Assembly (NCBI GenBank): GCA_910579515.1
Contig: CAJTUV010000010.1
Coordinates: 30,123 to 94,122, forward strand
Direction of reading: 5' to 3'
From: an uncultured Hungatella sp.
GTDB taxonomy: Bacteria > Bacillota > Clostridia > Lachnospirales > Lachnospiraceae
DNA: 64,000 bases
Shown: piece by piece, positions 7,772 to 17,044 of the stretch
Position numbering within the stretch: the stretch's first letter is position 1
Layout: every line of letters starts with the position of its first letter
Made by a program: the position numbers and the translations under genes
The notes under the pieces: model-generated
Told to the model about the DNA's origin: nothing
The model's input: only the letters and a program-made list of their open reading frames with translations
The model's database searches: none

Positions 7772-9307
7772 CTAAAACTGGATATAAATAAAGGATTGGG
7801 CATCAAACCCAGGTCCATAATATCCATAGATAAAGACTGACAACACCAGTAAGAGGAACGCGGTCCATCTGAAAAGCAGGTTCTGCGCCAAAAGCCACTG
7901 TCTAACCGTTTTTTTCGTAACATGTCGTATGAGTCCACATACGATTAATGCCAACAGTGAAAACTCCAGAATATGCCACTCTCTCCGATCCAATCCCAGA
8001 TTATACAACGATTCGTCAAAGAAAATCCAGGGATTCCAGTTACAAAATGCCTGTCTCCACATCTGAAACGCACTTTTTAAACTGACAGCACGAAAAAAAG
8101 AATTTGCAAAAGCTAAAATGAAAAAAGTTCGAGCCACCTGAAAGAATTGCCAGCTAAAGCAGTCTGTATGAATCTGAAACAACGTGATGGTCTTTTTGAA
8201 TACCGGCTCCAGAATTTGTCCTGAAACAATCACCATGCCATAAAACAAGCCCACGCCGAAAATGTAATTCCATTCTCCTCCGTGCCAAAAGCCTATCAGA
8301 AACCAAGAAATCATTGTAACAAGGTAAAGCGGAATCTTCTTTCCTCTTTTTTTCCCAAGAATCTTTTTCGAATGCTCTCCGATATTCTGGATAAAGTCAG
8401 ATTTCAGCATAGGATAATAGATATAATCTCTCAGCCAGCCGCCTAAGGTAATGTGCCAATGTCTCCAGAATTCCGAAACGCTTTTAGACAAAAAGGGCAG
8501 ATCAAAGTTTTCAGGCAGCATTACGCCGAATAACTGTGAACACCCTAAACAAATGTCGATACAGCCCGAAAAGTCTGTATAGAGCTGTAATAAAAATGCG
8601 ACTGCCGCAACCCAGATATAGAACCCTGAATACACATAGTAGTCTCCATAAACGGTATTGACAATCACAGCCAGTCTTTCTGATATTACCAGCTTTTTAA
8701 ACATTCCCCACACAATTCTCTGAAGTCCAAAACAAAAATTAGAATAGTCAAAGGCGTGACCTTCCATGATCGCTTCAAAAGACTCCCTCTTACGCAGAAT
8801 GGGACCAGAAACAAGAGCTGGAAAATAACCTGCAAAAAGCGCAAGCTTTAAGACATTTTTCTCCACTTTTGCAGATCCCCAATAAACATCCAAAAGGCAG
8901 CCTGTGAGAGAAAGGGTATAATAAGAAATCCCTACGGGCGCCAGGATAGAAACTGGCGAAAGGGGCAAAACCTTTCCAAAAACAGAGGCTGCAATTCTGG
9001 TCGTATTAAGGAAAAAATTCAGTTCCTTCATAAGAATCAGACTTGTCCCATTAATGACAATGCCTAAAACCAAAATCGCCTTACAAAGTCTCTGTTTTTC
9101 CCGATATTTGTCTAGTAAAAGACTGATCACATACGTACAGACAATCACAAAGGCCATATACAAGGCCAGCTTTATGCCATTAGCATGGAACACAAAATAA
9201 ACGCTGAATCCCAGCAGTATGACCCAGCGGTACTTTATGGGCGTACTATAATATAGAAGAACCGCAAACAGCATCATACCATAAAACGTAAACGATAAAA
9301 TATCCAC
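7772..9307 (-). CDS. MBOAT-family membrane O-acyltransferase (AlgI/DltB-like)
   Basis: 511 residues and about eleven hydrophobic segments. The family motifs are intact: W-R-H-W-H-I-T-L-G-G-W-L-R-D-Y-I-Y-Y-P near residue 284 and G-F-W-H-G-G-E-W-N-Y near 340, with His342 as the conserved catalytic histidine. MBOAT proteins move an acyl group across the membrane for transfer to glycans (alginate, peptidoglycan, teichoic acid). The start codon is GTG at 9307, five bases after the acyl carrier protein stop, with AAAAGGA upstream. The order carrier protein, MBOAT, SGNH protein is that of a Dlt-like system, but there is no DltA-type adenylation gene nearby. A role in decorating the glycan made by this locus is inferred from position. 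Confidence 0.93.
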   Translation of the reverse strand: MDILSFTFYGMMLFAVLLYYSTPIKYRWVILLGFSVYFVFHANGIKLALYMAFVIVCTYVISLLLDKYREKQRLCKAILVLGIVINGTSLILMKELNFFLNTTRIAASVFGKVLPLSPVSILAPVGISYYTLSLTGCLLDVYWGSAKVEKNVLKLALFAGYFPALVSGPILRKRESFEAIMEGHAFDYSNFCFGLQRIVWGMFKKLVISERLAVIVNTVYGDYYVYSGFYIWVAAVAFLLQLYTDFSGCIDICLGCSQLFGVMLPENFDLPFLSKSVSEFWRHWHITLGGWLRDYIYYPMLKSDFIQNIGEHSKKILGKKRGKKIPLYLVTMISWFLIGFWHGGEWNYIFGVGLFYGMVIVSGQILEPVFKKTITLFQIHTDCFSWQFFQVARTFFILAFANSFFRAVSLKSAFQMWRQAFCNWNPWIFFDESLYNLGLDRREWHILEFSLLALIVCGLIRHVTKKTVRQWLLAQNLLFRWTAFLLLVLSVFIYGYYGPGFDAQSFIYIQF

Positions 9308-9312
9308 TGTTC

Positions 9313-9552
9313 TTAAATCCTTTTCAGAATAATGTCCGCCATCTCTCCCACATTCCTCATGGTTGTCACTTCGCCCATATTAAACTTTATGCCAAACTTC
9401 TTTTCAACAGACACAATCAGATTAATATGCTCTAAGCTGTCCCAGTTGTCAACATCCTTAGAGGTAGTGGTCTCGTTTACCTCTATCTCCTCGTCATCAA
9501 ACACTTCCTGAAAAATTTCATTCAGATTTTTAAAAACTTCTTCTCTTGTCAT
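9313..9552 (-). CDS. Acyl carrier protein dedicated to the MBOAT/SGNH cassette
   Basis: 79 residues with the four-helix carrier-protein pattern. The phosphopantetheine attachment site is D-S-L-E-H-I with Ser39, preceded by D-N-W. The protein is acidic, as expected for an ACP. It is the first gene after the promoter at 9590-9618 and is followed after five bases by an MBOAT gene, so it probably presents the acyl thioester to that enzyme, as DltC does to DltB. Which acyl group is carried cannot be read: no ligase, synthase or phosphopantetheinyl transferase gene lies in the window. AGAGGT lies five bases before the ATG. Confidence 0.93.
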   Translation of the reverse strand: MTREEVFKNLNEIFQEVFDDEEIEVNETTTSKDVDNWDSLEHINLIVSVEKKFGIKFNMGEVTTMRNVGEMADIILKRI

Positions 9553-9589
9553 TTTGTACCTCTTTTTATAAAAATATCCATTATGTCGT

Positions 9590-9618
9590 ATTTTAGTCTA
9601 TCGGTATATTCTTGTCAA
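9590..9618 (-). promoter_or_regulatory. Sigma-A type promoter of the ACP-MBOAT-heptose transcript
   Basis: On the minus strand TTGACA (613-618 of the 9.6 kb block, i.e. 9613-9618) is a perfect -35 box, separated by 17 bases from TAAAAT (9590-9595). It sits in the 106-base gap between the MATE gene and the ACP gene and would begin an mRNA about 30 bases before the ACP ATG. This makes the acylation and heptose genes independently expressible from the upstream export genes. Confidence 0.75.
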
Positions 9619-9658
9619 GCGCTTTCACCTCTGCCTCTTCTTGGGCGGAGGCAAAATG

Positions 9659-10978
9659 TTACCGAGCTGCAATGTAGAAATAGTATGGAATCTCCACCAA
9701 AAGCATCATGCTCCAGCCGATTGCACATGCAACAGCCACGCCGTTTAATCCCATATGGGGAGTCAGGATATACACAAAAACGACCCGTAAGCTGGTCTGA
9801 ATGAAGGTCCCCAAAAGGGTCATCTTCATACATTTTCTTCCTCTGAAATACCCCTGAAATCCGTTGGTAAACCCAGGAAACAGGTAGAAAAGCGCCATAA
9901 ACCCTAAGTATCCGCTTCCCAATGCCACAATCTCTTTGTTCTGCCCAGTCACAAACAGTCTCATAATCGGTTCCCGAAAAACCATTGTCACAACGCAGAT
10001 AAAAATCCAATAAACAAACTCCAGCATGAGCCCAGAACGGAATCCTTTTTTAATTCGGTCTTCTTTTTTTGCTCCTGCATTCTGGGCCACAAATGTGGTA
10101 ATACCGTTGGCAATACTCTGCTCTGGGGTAAACGCATAGGAATCCACACGGTTCACTGCATTAAAAGCAGCAATGACTTCCACGCCCATAGGATTCACCG
10201 CTCCCTGAATCAGCAGTTTGCCAATAGGCTGGCATGACTGCTGAAGGGCCGTCACGCCTCCATACTGAAGAGTCTGCTTCAAAAGTTCCTTATCTAACCG
10301 AAATTCCTTTGGTTTTAACTGGAGAAGCGGAATCTTCTGGTAAACATAAATCACACATAAAATCGCGGATAATGCCTCTGCCACCACAGTGGTAACGGCG
10401 GAACAGATGATTCCCAAGCCAAATACGCCAATTAAAATTACATCCAAAACCCCATTGAGCACAGAGCAGAAAGCCAAAAACTTAAGTGGAGTCTTGGAAT
10501 CTCCAACGCTTTTTAAGGCAGAAGAAACCGCATTATAAAAAAAGGTAAACGGTGCTCCCAAAAAGATAATCCGAAGGTATGTAGCGGACATGTTAAGAAT
10601 CTCCTCTGGAACGTATAAGGCTCTTAACAGCAGTTTGGCTGCTATCATTCCCAAAAGAACCACAACCAAAGAAAAATAGACGCCAAAAACTGCTGTCGTA
10701 GCCATTTCCTTTTTGATCAGTTCCTCTTTCTTTGCTCCAAAAAAGTTGCTCATCAGCACAGAAGCTCCAATACAAATTCCAGAAATCCCAAGAATAATGA
10801 TGTTCATCACCGGACTGGAGACCCCCACGGCAGCCAAAGCCTCCTTGCCGATAAATCGTCCCACAATGATCGAGTCCACCGCATTATAGGTGAGCTGAAA
10901 TAGGTTTCCCAAAATCAGCGGAATGGAGTAAGAAATCAGATGTTTCGGGATATTTCCCTCCGTCATATCTGTAATCAT
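9659..10978 (-). CDS. MATE-family transporter
   Basis: 439 residues with twelve predicted membrane helices in two similar halves, as in the MATE branch of the MOP flippase superfamily. The N-terminal M-T-E-G-N-I-P-K-H-L-I-S-Y-S-I-P-L-I-L-G start and the N-x-x-D-S-I-I-V-G-R segment are typical of the DinF/NorM-like group common in Firmicutes. Family members export drugs or metabolites using cation gradients; MurJ and Wzx are distant relatives. Here the gene overlaps the end of the large glycosyltransferase fusion by four bases, with GAGGAGG in front of its ATG, so it belongs to the glycan transcript. It could be a lipid-linked sugar flippase, or an unrelated efflux pump carried by the operon; the sequence does not decide. 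Confidence 0.9.
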   Translation of the reverse strand: MITDMTEGNIPKHLISYSIPLILGNLFQLTYNAVDSIIVGRFIGKEALAAVGVSSPVMNIIILGISGICIGASVLMSNFFGAKKEELIKKEMATTAVFGVYFSLVVVLLGMIAAKLLLRALYVPEEILNMSATYLRIIFLGAPFTFFYNAVSSALKSVGDSKTPLKFLAFCSVLNGVLDVILIGVFGLGIICSAVTTVVAEALSAILCVIYVYQKIPLLQLKPKEFRLDKELLKQTLQYGGVTALQQSCQPIGKLLIQGAVNPMGVEVIAAFNAVNRVDSYAFTPEQSIANGITTFVAQNAGAKKEDRIKKGFRSGLMLEFVYWIFICVVTMVFREPIMRLFVTGQNKEIVALGSGYLGFMALFYLFPGFTNGFQGYFRGRKCMKMTLLGTFIQTSLRVVFVYILTPHMGLNGVAVACAIGWSMMLLVEIPYYFYIAAR

Positions 10979-13900
10979 GAAAAGTCCTCCTCAATCACAC
11001 TCCAGGCCGCTTTTACACTGTAGCGTTCTTTTATATATCTCTGAGTTCTGCGGCTTAAATCCATACAAACATTGGGTTCTTCATACAGAGCAAACACGGA
11101 CTCTGCAAACTCCAAAGCTCCGTCCCTGATCATCATCACTGTTTCCGCATCTGAAATTCCTTCTGCTCCGATGGAGGTCGTCACAATGGCAGATCCATGA
11201 TACAAGGCTTCCACCACTTTGCCTTTGACTCCGGCTCCGTATCGAAGAGGAACCACAACCACCCTGGTGGTATCATACAATCTGACCAATTCTTCCTCAC
11301 TGACAAATCCTTTGATGATAACACCGTTTCCAGGCTGTTCCAATTCCTGAATCTCCTCAGTCACCTTGGAGCCCACCACATAAAAGTTTGGTATTTCCTG
11401 TCCCATGTTTTTTGCTCTTTGACAAATCAAAGGATAAACCTCTCTCACAAACCACAAAACAGCGTCTGCATTGGGCGGATGGGCAAATCCGCCTACAAAT
11501 AAGATTCCCTCTCGTTTTACAAAATCCTGAGGAATGTTATCCTTAAAGGTATCATAGACATAGGCCACAATGTCTTTTACTGGAATCTTCTCATCCTCTG
11601 CCTTAATAGCATCCCTCTCCACATAGGATGGGTAATAGGACATCGCCGCCTTATACATGAGGGACATTTCCACGGATTTCCAGTATTCTGAGGCCTGACG
11701 ACGGTTTGGATCTCCCGTGAGAGCAAACTCTCTTCCCTCCCGCAGAAAATGAAGATCATGTCCATAGTAAATCACCTTGATATTGGTATTCTCTTTTATA
11801 AAATCAATATATTTAATCGCCACATGAGGTCGATTTAAGTATGCGACTGCTATGTCCTTGCCATGGTTTTTCAGCCAGTCCCAGATGTCCACCTTATAAT
11901 CCTGTCCATAGAGAATCTCGATCCCCATCTGCATAAGCATGGTGGAATAAGGCTCTTCGTGGAGAAAATTATCTCCCAAAAACTTGACCACATAACCTTT
12001 TTGCAAAAACATTTTCAGATACTGGAATGTGGTCTTGGAACCGGCGTCCTTATCGTACGTAGGCACATAGTGGTCTACAACCAGAATGATTTTTTTGCCC
12101 ATACTCCGTTCCCTTGCCCGGAAGGGATCTGGATTTCCATTGTTCTCGCACTGCCTTGCAAATTCCCTTTTCCATTTTTCTCTCAGTTTTTCGTTGTTTA
12201 TGGTTTGATACCGTTTCAGTCCAGATCCCTCAACGTCTGTTCCATTGGAGATGCCTTCAAAATGTATCACTTTTGAAAGAGGCTGGTACACAACCCGATA
12301 CCCCAGCGCCCGCACTGCAAAGGCCAGGTCGGAATCTTCACAGTACGCAGGGGCAAAGCGGGTATCAAATCCGCCAATCTGTTTCCACAGAGCATTGGAT
12401 AATAAAATAGCAGCCCCTGAAATATAGTCCACATCTTTTACATAATTGTATTCCGGCTTGTCTGGATCATCCAGCCGGCCATAATTCCATCCCGATCCAT
12501 CGCTCCAGATGATTCCTCCTGCTTCCTGAAGCCTTCCATCTGGATATACCAGTTTAGAGCCTACCATCCCTATGGAGGAATCCGACTCTATAAGATTTAC
12601 CAGAGAAGACAGCCATCCCTCTGTCACCTGAGTATCGTTATTTAAGAACATCAGATAGCGTCCTCTGGCTGCCTGAGCTGCCTGATTGCAGTTTTTCAAA
12701 AATCCCTGGTTGCTGCTGTTGCGGCAGATTACCAGCCCCTGTGCATACTGCTCTAAGTTCCTTGTGGCGTCTGTGGACACATCATCCGCAATAATCACTT
12801 CATAAGAGACGTCCTTCGTATATTCTAAAATAGAAACCAGACAGGCATATGTATAGTGAATCTGATTATATACCGGAATAATAATGGATACCTGGGGCGT
12901 CTCTTCATAGGAAAAAGTAAGCTTTCCATGTTCCCGGTACTGGCTTCCTATGAGAAAATCCCCTTCTTTTAAATTCTTTCCCTCCTCAGAACGATACAGC
13001 TTAAACGACTGGACAGGATGAAGGAAATATTCTTTTGCATAAGACAATTTTTTCCGCTCCACAGAGCCTTTCGGATATCTCTTATTAAACTTTTCGCCTA
13101 ATTTCCTGCGTATCTTAAAGACCAGGGCTTCATGACGGTTTAGATAGGTCAGCGTCTTTCCCATCTCGTCAATCTCATGGCGCAGGTCTTTAATCATGAT
13201 TTCCAGATTAGTCACATGGTTATTGGTCAGGCGCTGAATTTCAGTCATCTTTCTAAGGGCGGTATCCTTCTCCCTGGCCTGAACCTTGGTTCGCTCCAGC
13301 TCCCTGTCGACCCTGGCAAGTTCTCTCACATTCTTTGTCTCCACCAGATAATTTTCCAGAAAAATCTGCTGATTTTCTCCGTGGACATAGCGCTGGAACG
13401 CAGTTTCCATGTTGCTAAATACCTCCTCTTCCTCTTTGGAGATACCAAATTCCACAAGCCAGTCGCTTACTGTGTGATATGTGGTCAAAAGACTGTGATA
13501 CTGTCGATAAAAATAAAATAAGATTCGGTATTGAATAAATTTTACAGGAATGGGAAACGGAAATACCCACTCATAATCCAGGCAGTACCGCTCATCCCCT
13601 GTCAGAAGAATGTTTTCAAACAACGCGTCAATGTTGGATATGCCCAGACAAGGCTCCCCACGAAACTGCTCCCATGACGCTTGATCACCAAATACTTCCT
13701 CAAATTCTGGCGTCTCTTTAAAGGAAACCATGGCGGAACTCTTTGTCTTTAGCACCTGCTCCATAGCCAGGCGCACCAGCCTTACAGGAACTTTTCCAAG
13801 GGAAATCTCCTCGCCAAGCTGTTCGGACCAGCTTTTTCCTACTATGTAGGGAAATCTTACGCTGCTGCGGTCTTCTCCCATATCCGGTTTGACAAAGTTT

Positions 13901-14898
13901 ACATCTGCATATTGTTTACTCAGCTCTGTATAATTGGTCCCAAAAGCCCAGATATGCGGCGCGCCTTCCATAGAAAGAGCTGCTTTCTCCACCACTCGTT
14001 CCTGTCCCTGCCCTAAAATCGTAGTCTTAATCTGAAAACGTTCTGTTCTGGTTCGGTTATATTTTACATATTGAATCTCCAATGGCGTTTCGTGCTTTTG
14101 CCACACCACAAAAAAAGAATTGGCATACTGATCAAACATTCCCTCCCTGCAGACCTCGTCATAGGAAGCGCCTACGTCCATAAGGAGATATTTGGGATAA
14201 TCATACGCTGTGATGGTGTCTGTCAAGTCTCCCTTTCCGGGAAGATAGCTGTCAGAAAAGATGGTGACAGGAAGCTTGTAATCTGGCATTGGATAATAAA
14301 ATTTCAGATTTCCTCCTTCCTTTTCCTCTTTAAAAAGAGATTCGAGCTTAGGTTTGGAAAAGCAGTTCTTGTCCTTTGGCGCGCCTGCCCAGTACTTCAT
14401 TCCAAATGGATTGCAGACTGCAGCCACCAGTTCTCCTCCTGGTTTTAGCAGCCTTTTCGCCGCCTGAATCTGCTCCTTCGCCTTCTCATCCAGAGAACCT
14501 GCAAATACCACATAGTCATACTTTTTCGGATGGCAGTCCCCTTCCTCCATCTCTACAGAATCCATATAATCCATAATCGTCCCTACATAATATTGGATAT
14601 TGGTTCTGCCCTCCTGTTCTACGTGGCGCAGCCAGTTTACCTTTAAATTGTCTTCAGACTCGTCTAAAACGTCCACTGCTGCTACTTTCTGGCTATACAA
14701 ACCGGTGAGAGCTCCAAAGTCAGAACCTACCTGCAAAAGTCTGCCTTCTGCGCGAAAAGGATACCACTCCATCAGATTCTCTCTCTGGTCCGACAGTGCA
14801 TAGAGATACTCTAATCCCGGATGCTCCTTTAAAGCCTGTTTTCGGTCTCCTCCATAGGCTTTTAAAAGCTCCATCAATTCTTTTTCAATCTGTTTCAT
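10975..14898 (-). CDS. Multidomain methyltransferase / coiled-coil / two-glycosyltransferase protein
   Basis: 1307 residues. Residues about 1-180 are a SAM-dependent methyltransferase-like domain with R-L-L-Q-V-G-S-D-F-G-A-L-T (motif I) and V-D-V-L-D-E (acidic loop). Residues about 190-520 are of unknown type. Residues about 530-590 form a charged heptad-rich coiled coil. A GT2 domain follows from about 668 (V-S-I-I-I-P-V-Y-N) with L-N-N-D-T-Q near 750 and a C-E-D-S-D-L-A base region. The last 375 residues are a GT4-like GT-B domain with P-L-R-Y-G-A-G-V-K-G-K-V. The architecture recalls WsaE of Geobacillus S-layer glycan synthesis and the cap-and-ruler role of WbdD (from memory of those families). 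It follows the ABC-exporter ATPase by 30 bases, with GGGAGG before the ATG. I infer that it extends and caps the exported chain. Confidence 0.88.
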   Translation of the reverse strand: MKQIEKELMELLKAYGGDRKQALKEHPGLEYLYALSDQRENLMEWYPFRAEGRLLQVGSDFGALTGLYSQKVAAVDVLDESEDNLKVNWLRHVEQEGRTNIQYYVGTIMDYMDSVEMEEGDCHPKKYDYVVFAGSLDEKAKEQIQAAKRLLKPGGELVAAVCNPFGMKYWAGAPKDKNCFSKPKLESLFKEEKEGGNLKFYYPMPDYKLPVTIFSDSYLPGKGDLTDTITAYDYPKYLLMDVGASYDEVCREGMFDQYANSFFVVWQKHETPLEIQYVKYNRTRTERFQIKTTILGQGQERVVEKAALSMEGAPHIWAFGTNYTELSKQYADVNFVKPDMGEDRSSVRFPYIVGKSWSEQLGEEISLGKVPVRLVRLAMEQVLKTKSSAMVSFKETPEFEEVFGDQASWEQFRGEPCLGISNIDALFENILLTGDERYCLDYEWVFPFPIPVKFIQYRILFYFYRQYHSLLTTYHTVSDWLVEFGISKEEEEVFSNMETAFQRYVHGENQQIFLENYLVETKNVRELARVDRELERTKVQAREKDTALRKMTEIQRLTNNHVTNLEIMIKDLRHEIDEMGKTLTYLNRHEALVFKIRRKLGEKFNKRYPKGSVERKKLSYAKEYFLHPVQSFKLYRSEEGKNLKEGDFLIGSQYREHGKLTFSYEETPQVSIIIPVYNQIHYTYACLVSILEYTKDVSYEVIIADDVSTDATRNLEQYAQGLVICRNSSNQGFLKNCNQAAQAARGRYLMFLNNDTQVTEGWLSSLVNLIESDSSIGMVGSKLVYPDGRLQEAGGIIWSDGSGWNYGRLDDPDKPEYNYVKDVDYISGAAILLSNALWKQIGGFDTRFAPAYCEDSDLAFAVRALGYRVVYQPLSKVIHFEGISNGTDVEGSGLKRYQTINNEKLREKWKREFARQCENNGNPDPFRARERSMGKKIILVVDHYVPTYDKDAGSKTTFQYLKMFLQKGYVVKFLGDNFLHEEPYSTMLMQMGIEILYGQDYKVDIWDWLKNHGKDIAVAYLNRPHVAIKYIDFIKENTNIKVIYYGHDLHFLREGREFALTGDPNRRQASEYWKSVEMSLMYKAAMSYYPSYVERDAIKAEDEKIPVKDIVAYVYDTFKDNIPQDFVKREGILFVGGFAHPPNADAVLWFVREVYPLICQRAKNMGQEIPNFYVVGSKVTEEIQELEQPGNGVIIKGFVSEEELVRLYDTTRVVVVPLRYGAGVKGKVVEALYHGSAIVTTSIGAEGISDAETVMMIRDGALEFAESVFALYEEPNVCMDLSRRTQRYIKERYSVKAAWSVIEEDFS

Positions 14899-14928
14899 AC
14901 GTTCCTCCCAGTCCCTGTCTTACACCCG

Positions 14929-16206
14929 TTATATGCCTTTTGATTTTACCGCCTTCACTTTTGATTCCATATCAAACACGCCTACCGTATTTTTATTGGA
15001 AATCACTGTGATATTGGCAACATCATAGAGGCGATGGTATACCACATGTTCTCCTTTTTCAAATCCTGTGCAGCTCATGGACAAGAGGTATTCTCCTCCC
15101 TGAAGCGTCATCTTCTGGGTAAAGGACACTTCATACTCATCTCCCGCATTTACAGGCTTAATATCGGTTCCCTCAAACATGGTGTTCGTACCGCTTAACT
15201 CGGTTCCCTTTTTATCTTTAATCGTATAGGTAAAAATAGGCATGGCAATCTCAGCCGCAAACCGAATTTTTTCCTTTATCGTAAATTCCTCTCCCTTCAA
15301 AAGGAGATTCGTCAGATTTCCTCTTTGATCAAATAATCCCAAATCATAGATCTGGGCCTTTCCATCCCCATATTCTGTCCGGTTTGTGTTGATGGTCAGA
15401 CTTTCCTTCATCAGTTTTTGCTCTTCCACAACCGGATTCTCATCCTGATTCAGCTCTTTTTGAAGAGAATCCATCTGGTTAGCCAGTATTTTTTTGTATA
15501 AATCCACCATAGGACCAGGCTGGCCCTGAGCAATAAAGTTTCCCTTATTTAAAAGCACCACTTTGTCGCAATACTTGATAATACTTCCCATATCATGAGT
15601 CACCATTAAGATCGTGGTGCCGTTTTTCCGAATCTCCTCCATCCGGCGATAGCATTTGGACTGAAAAAATACATCTCCTACAGAAAGAGCCTCATCCACA
15701 ATCAAAATCTCTGGCTCCACGTTAATCGCCAGCGCAAAAGCCAGACGGACAAACATACCGCTGGAATACGTTTTTACAGGCTGATACACAAAATCCCCAA
15801 TGTCTGCAAATTCCAAAATATCTGGCAGCTTGGCTTCCATCTGCTTTCTGGAAAAACCCATCATCGTGCCGTTCATATAAATATTCTCAATGCCTGTATA
15901 ATCTGAATTAAACCCTGCCCCCAGTTCCAAGAGGGCGGAAATTACGCCGTCCACCTTTACCTTGCCTGTTGTGGGAGACAAAACGCCTGTGATAATCTTT
16001 AAAATTGTAGACTTTCCAGAACCGTTCGTTCCGATAATCCCCACGGTTTCCCCTTTCTTTACCTGAAAAGAAAGGTTATTTAAGGCATAAAACTTCTTAT
16101 GGTATTCCTTGTGAAAAGGATTTAAAGACTCCTTCAGCCTGTCAATGGGTCTGTCATATAATTTATAAACTTTAGAAACATCTGTTACAGTGATTGCATT
16201 CTCCAT
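14929..16206 (-). CDS. Polysaccharide ABC exporter ATPase with C-terminal substrate domain (Wzt-like)
   Basis: 425 residues. The ATPase part covers about 1-245: Walker A G-T-N-G-S-G-K-S-T at 59-67, the ABC signature Y-S-S-G-M near 142, Walker B I-L-I-V-D-E near 167 and the H-loop in M-V-T-H-D. Residues about 265-410 form a beta-rich domain with K-A-Q-I-Y-D-L-G-L-F at its start, matching the Wzt C-terminal fold that binds the finished glycan end in ABC-dependent O-antigen and S-layer glycan export. It pairs with the permease 19 bases upstream. AAGGAAAG precedes the ATG. In Gram-positives TagH is an alternative relation, but the long C-terminal domain favours the substrate-recognising Wzt kind. 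Confidence 0.92.
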   Translation of the reverse strand: MENAITVTDVSKVYKLYDRPIDRLKESLNPFHKEYHKKFYALNNLSFQVKKGETVGIIGTNGSGKSTILKIITGVLSPTTGKVKVDGVISALLELGAGFNSDYTGIENIYMNGTMMGFSRKQMEAKLPDILEFADIGDFVYQPVKTYSSGMFVRLAFALAINVEPEILIVDEALSVGDVFFQSKCYRRMEEIRKNGTTILMVTHDMGSIIKYCDKVVLLNKGNFIAQGQPGPMVDLYKKILANQMDSLQKELNQDENPVVEEQKLMKESLTINTNRTEYGDGKAQIYDLGLFDQRGNLTNLLLKGEEFTIKEKIRFAAEIAMPIFTYTIKDKKGTELSGTNTMFEGTDIKPVNAGDEYEVSFTQKMTLQGGEYLLSMSCTGFEKGEHVVYHRLYDVANITVISNKNTVGVFDMESKVKAVKSKGI

Positions 16207-16225
16207 CTTCTTTCCTTATACTTTC

Positions 16226-17044
16226 CTACAAAACATCTGAGAAATGTGGCCTCAGCTTTTTAAACGCCTTCAGTCCAATCAAAAACATTACAAGAACCGC
16301 AACCCAAAAATACAAGGTCAGACCAGGTCTTTCCCAGAACCAATGTTCCATAATCATACTGTCTCTGTACCCTGCCGCAATGTAGTACATAGGATTCAAT
16401 TTCACAATCTTACAGAATACCGGATAAAATGAGCTTCCTGCAAACTGCTCCTCCTGCCACATAATCGGAGTGAGCCACATGCCAAACTGGAGGCAGATAC
16501 TGACAATCTGCGCCATATCCTTAAAGAAGACTTGTACAGAGCTGGTAAAATATACCAATGCAATGGCAAATAGAAACGTGGCCATGGTATAGTAAACCGT
16601 CTGAAGCCAGTACGCTTTTGGAAACCAGCCAAAGCATAAAAAAAGTCCCAGCATAATCAAAACAAAAATCACATGAACAATGAGACAGGAAATCATCTTT
16701 ATGACCGGAAGAATTTCCACAGGAAAAACCACCTTTTTCACCAGATAGCTATATTCCTGCAGGCAGTTCGTTCCTGAGTTTAGCGCCTCGCTAAAGAAAA
16801 ACCAGGGCACAATGCCAGGCACCAGCCACAGCACAAAAGGCACTCCTTCAATGGGATTTGCGCTGCGAAATCCCAGACCAAAAACAAAATAGTAGATCGC
16901 AACCGTGACAATAGGCTGAACAAACATCCAGACCACGCCAAAATAAGACCCTACGAACCGTTTCCTGAAATCCGCTTTTGCCAAGTCTAAAATCAGTCTT
17001 CTTTTACCGATAATATCCCTTCCTAATGATAAGAGGTATTTCAT
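16226..17044 (-). CDS. Polysaccharide ABC exporter permease (Wzm/TagG-like, ABC-2 type)
   Basis: 272 residues with six membrane helices and the ABC-2 permease layout: an amphipathic N-terminus (residues 12-30), the first helix at G-V-V-W-M-F-V-Q-P, and an extracytoplasmic loop between helices five and six. With the ATPase downstream it would export lipid-linked glycan chains across the cytoplasmic membrane. The ATG at 17044 has a perfect AAAGGAGG and overlaps the rmlC stop as ATGA; an in-frame ATG at 17068 lies inside rmlC and has no ribosome binding site. The overlap indicates translational coupling. Confidence 0.92.
   Translation of the reverse strand: MKYLLSLGRDIIGKRRLILDLAKADFRKRFVGSYFGVVWMFVQPIVTVAIYYFVFGLGFRSANPIEGVPFVLWLVPGIVPWFFFSEALNSGTNCLQEYSYLVKKVVFPVEILPVIKMISCLIVHVIFVLIMLGLFLCFGWFPKAYWLQTVYYTMATFLFAIALVYFTSSVQVFFKDMAQIVSICLQFGMWLTPIMWQEEQFAGSSFYPVFCKIVKLNPMYYIAAGYRDSMIMEHWFWERPGLTLYFWVAVLVMFLIGLKAFKKLRPHFSDVL

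Noticed and set aside
9619..9661. Terminator after the MATE gene
   Set aside because: GCCTC and GAGGC could form a five-base stem with a ten-base loop, but no T-tract follows; not counted.
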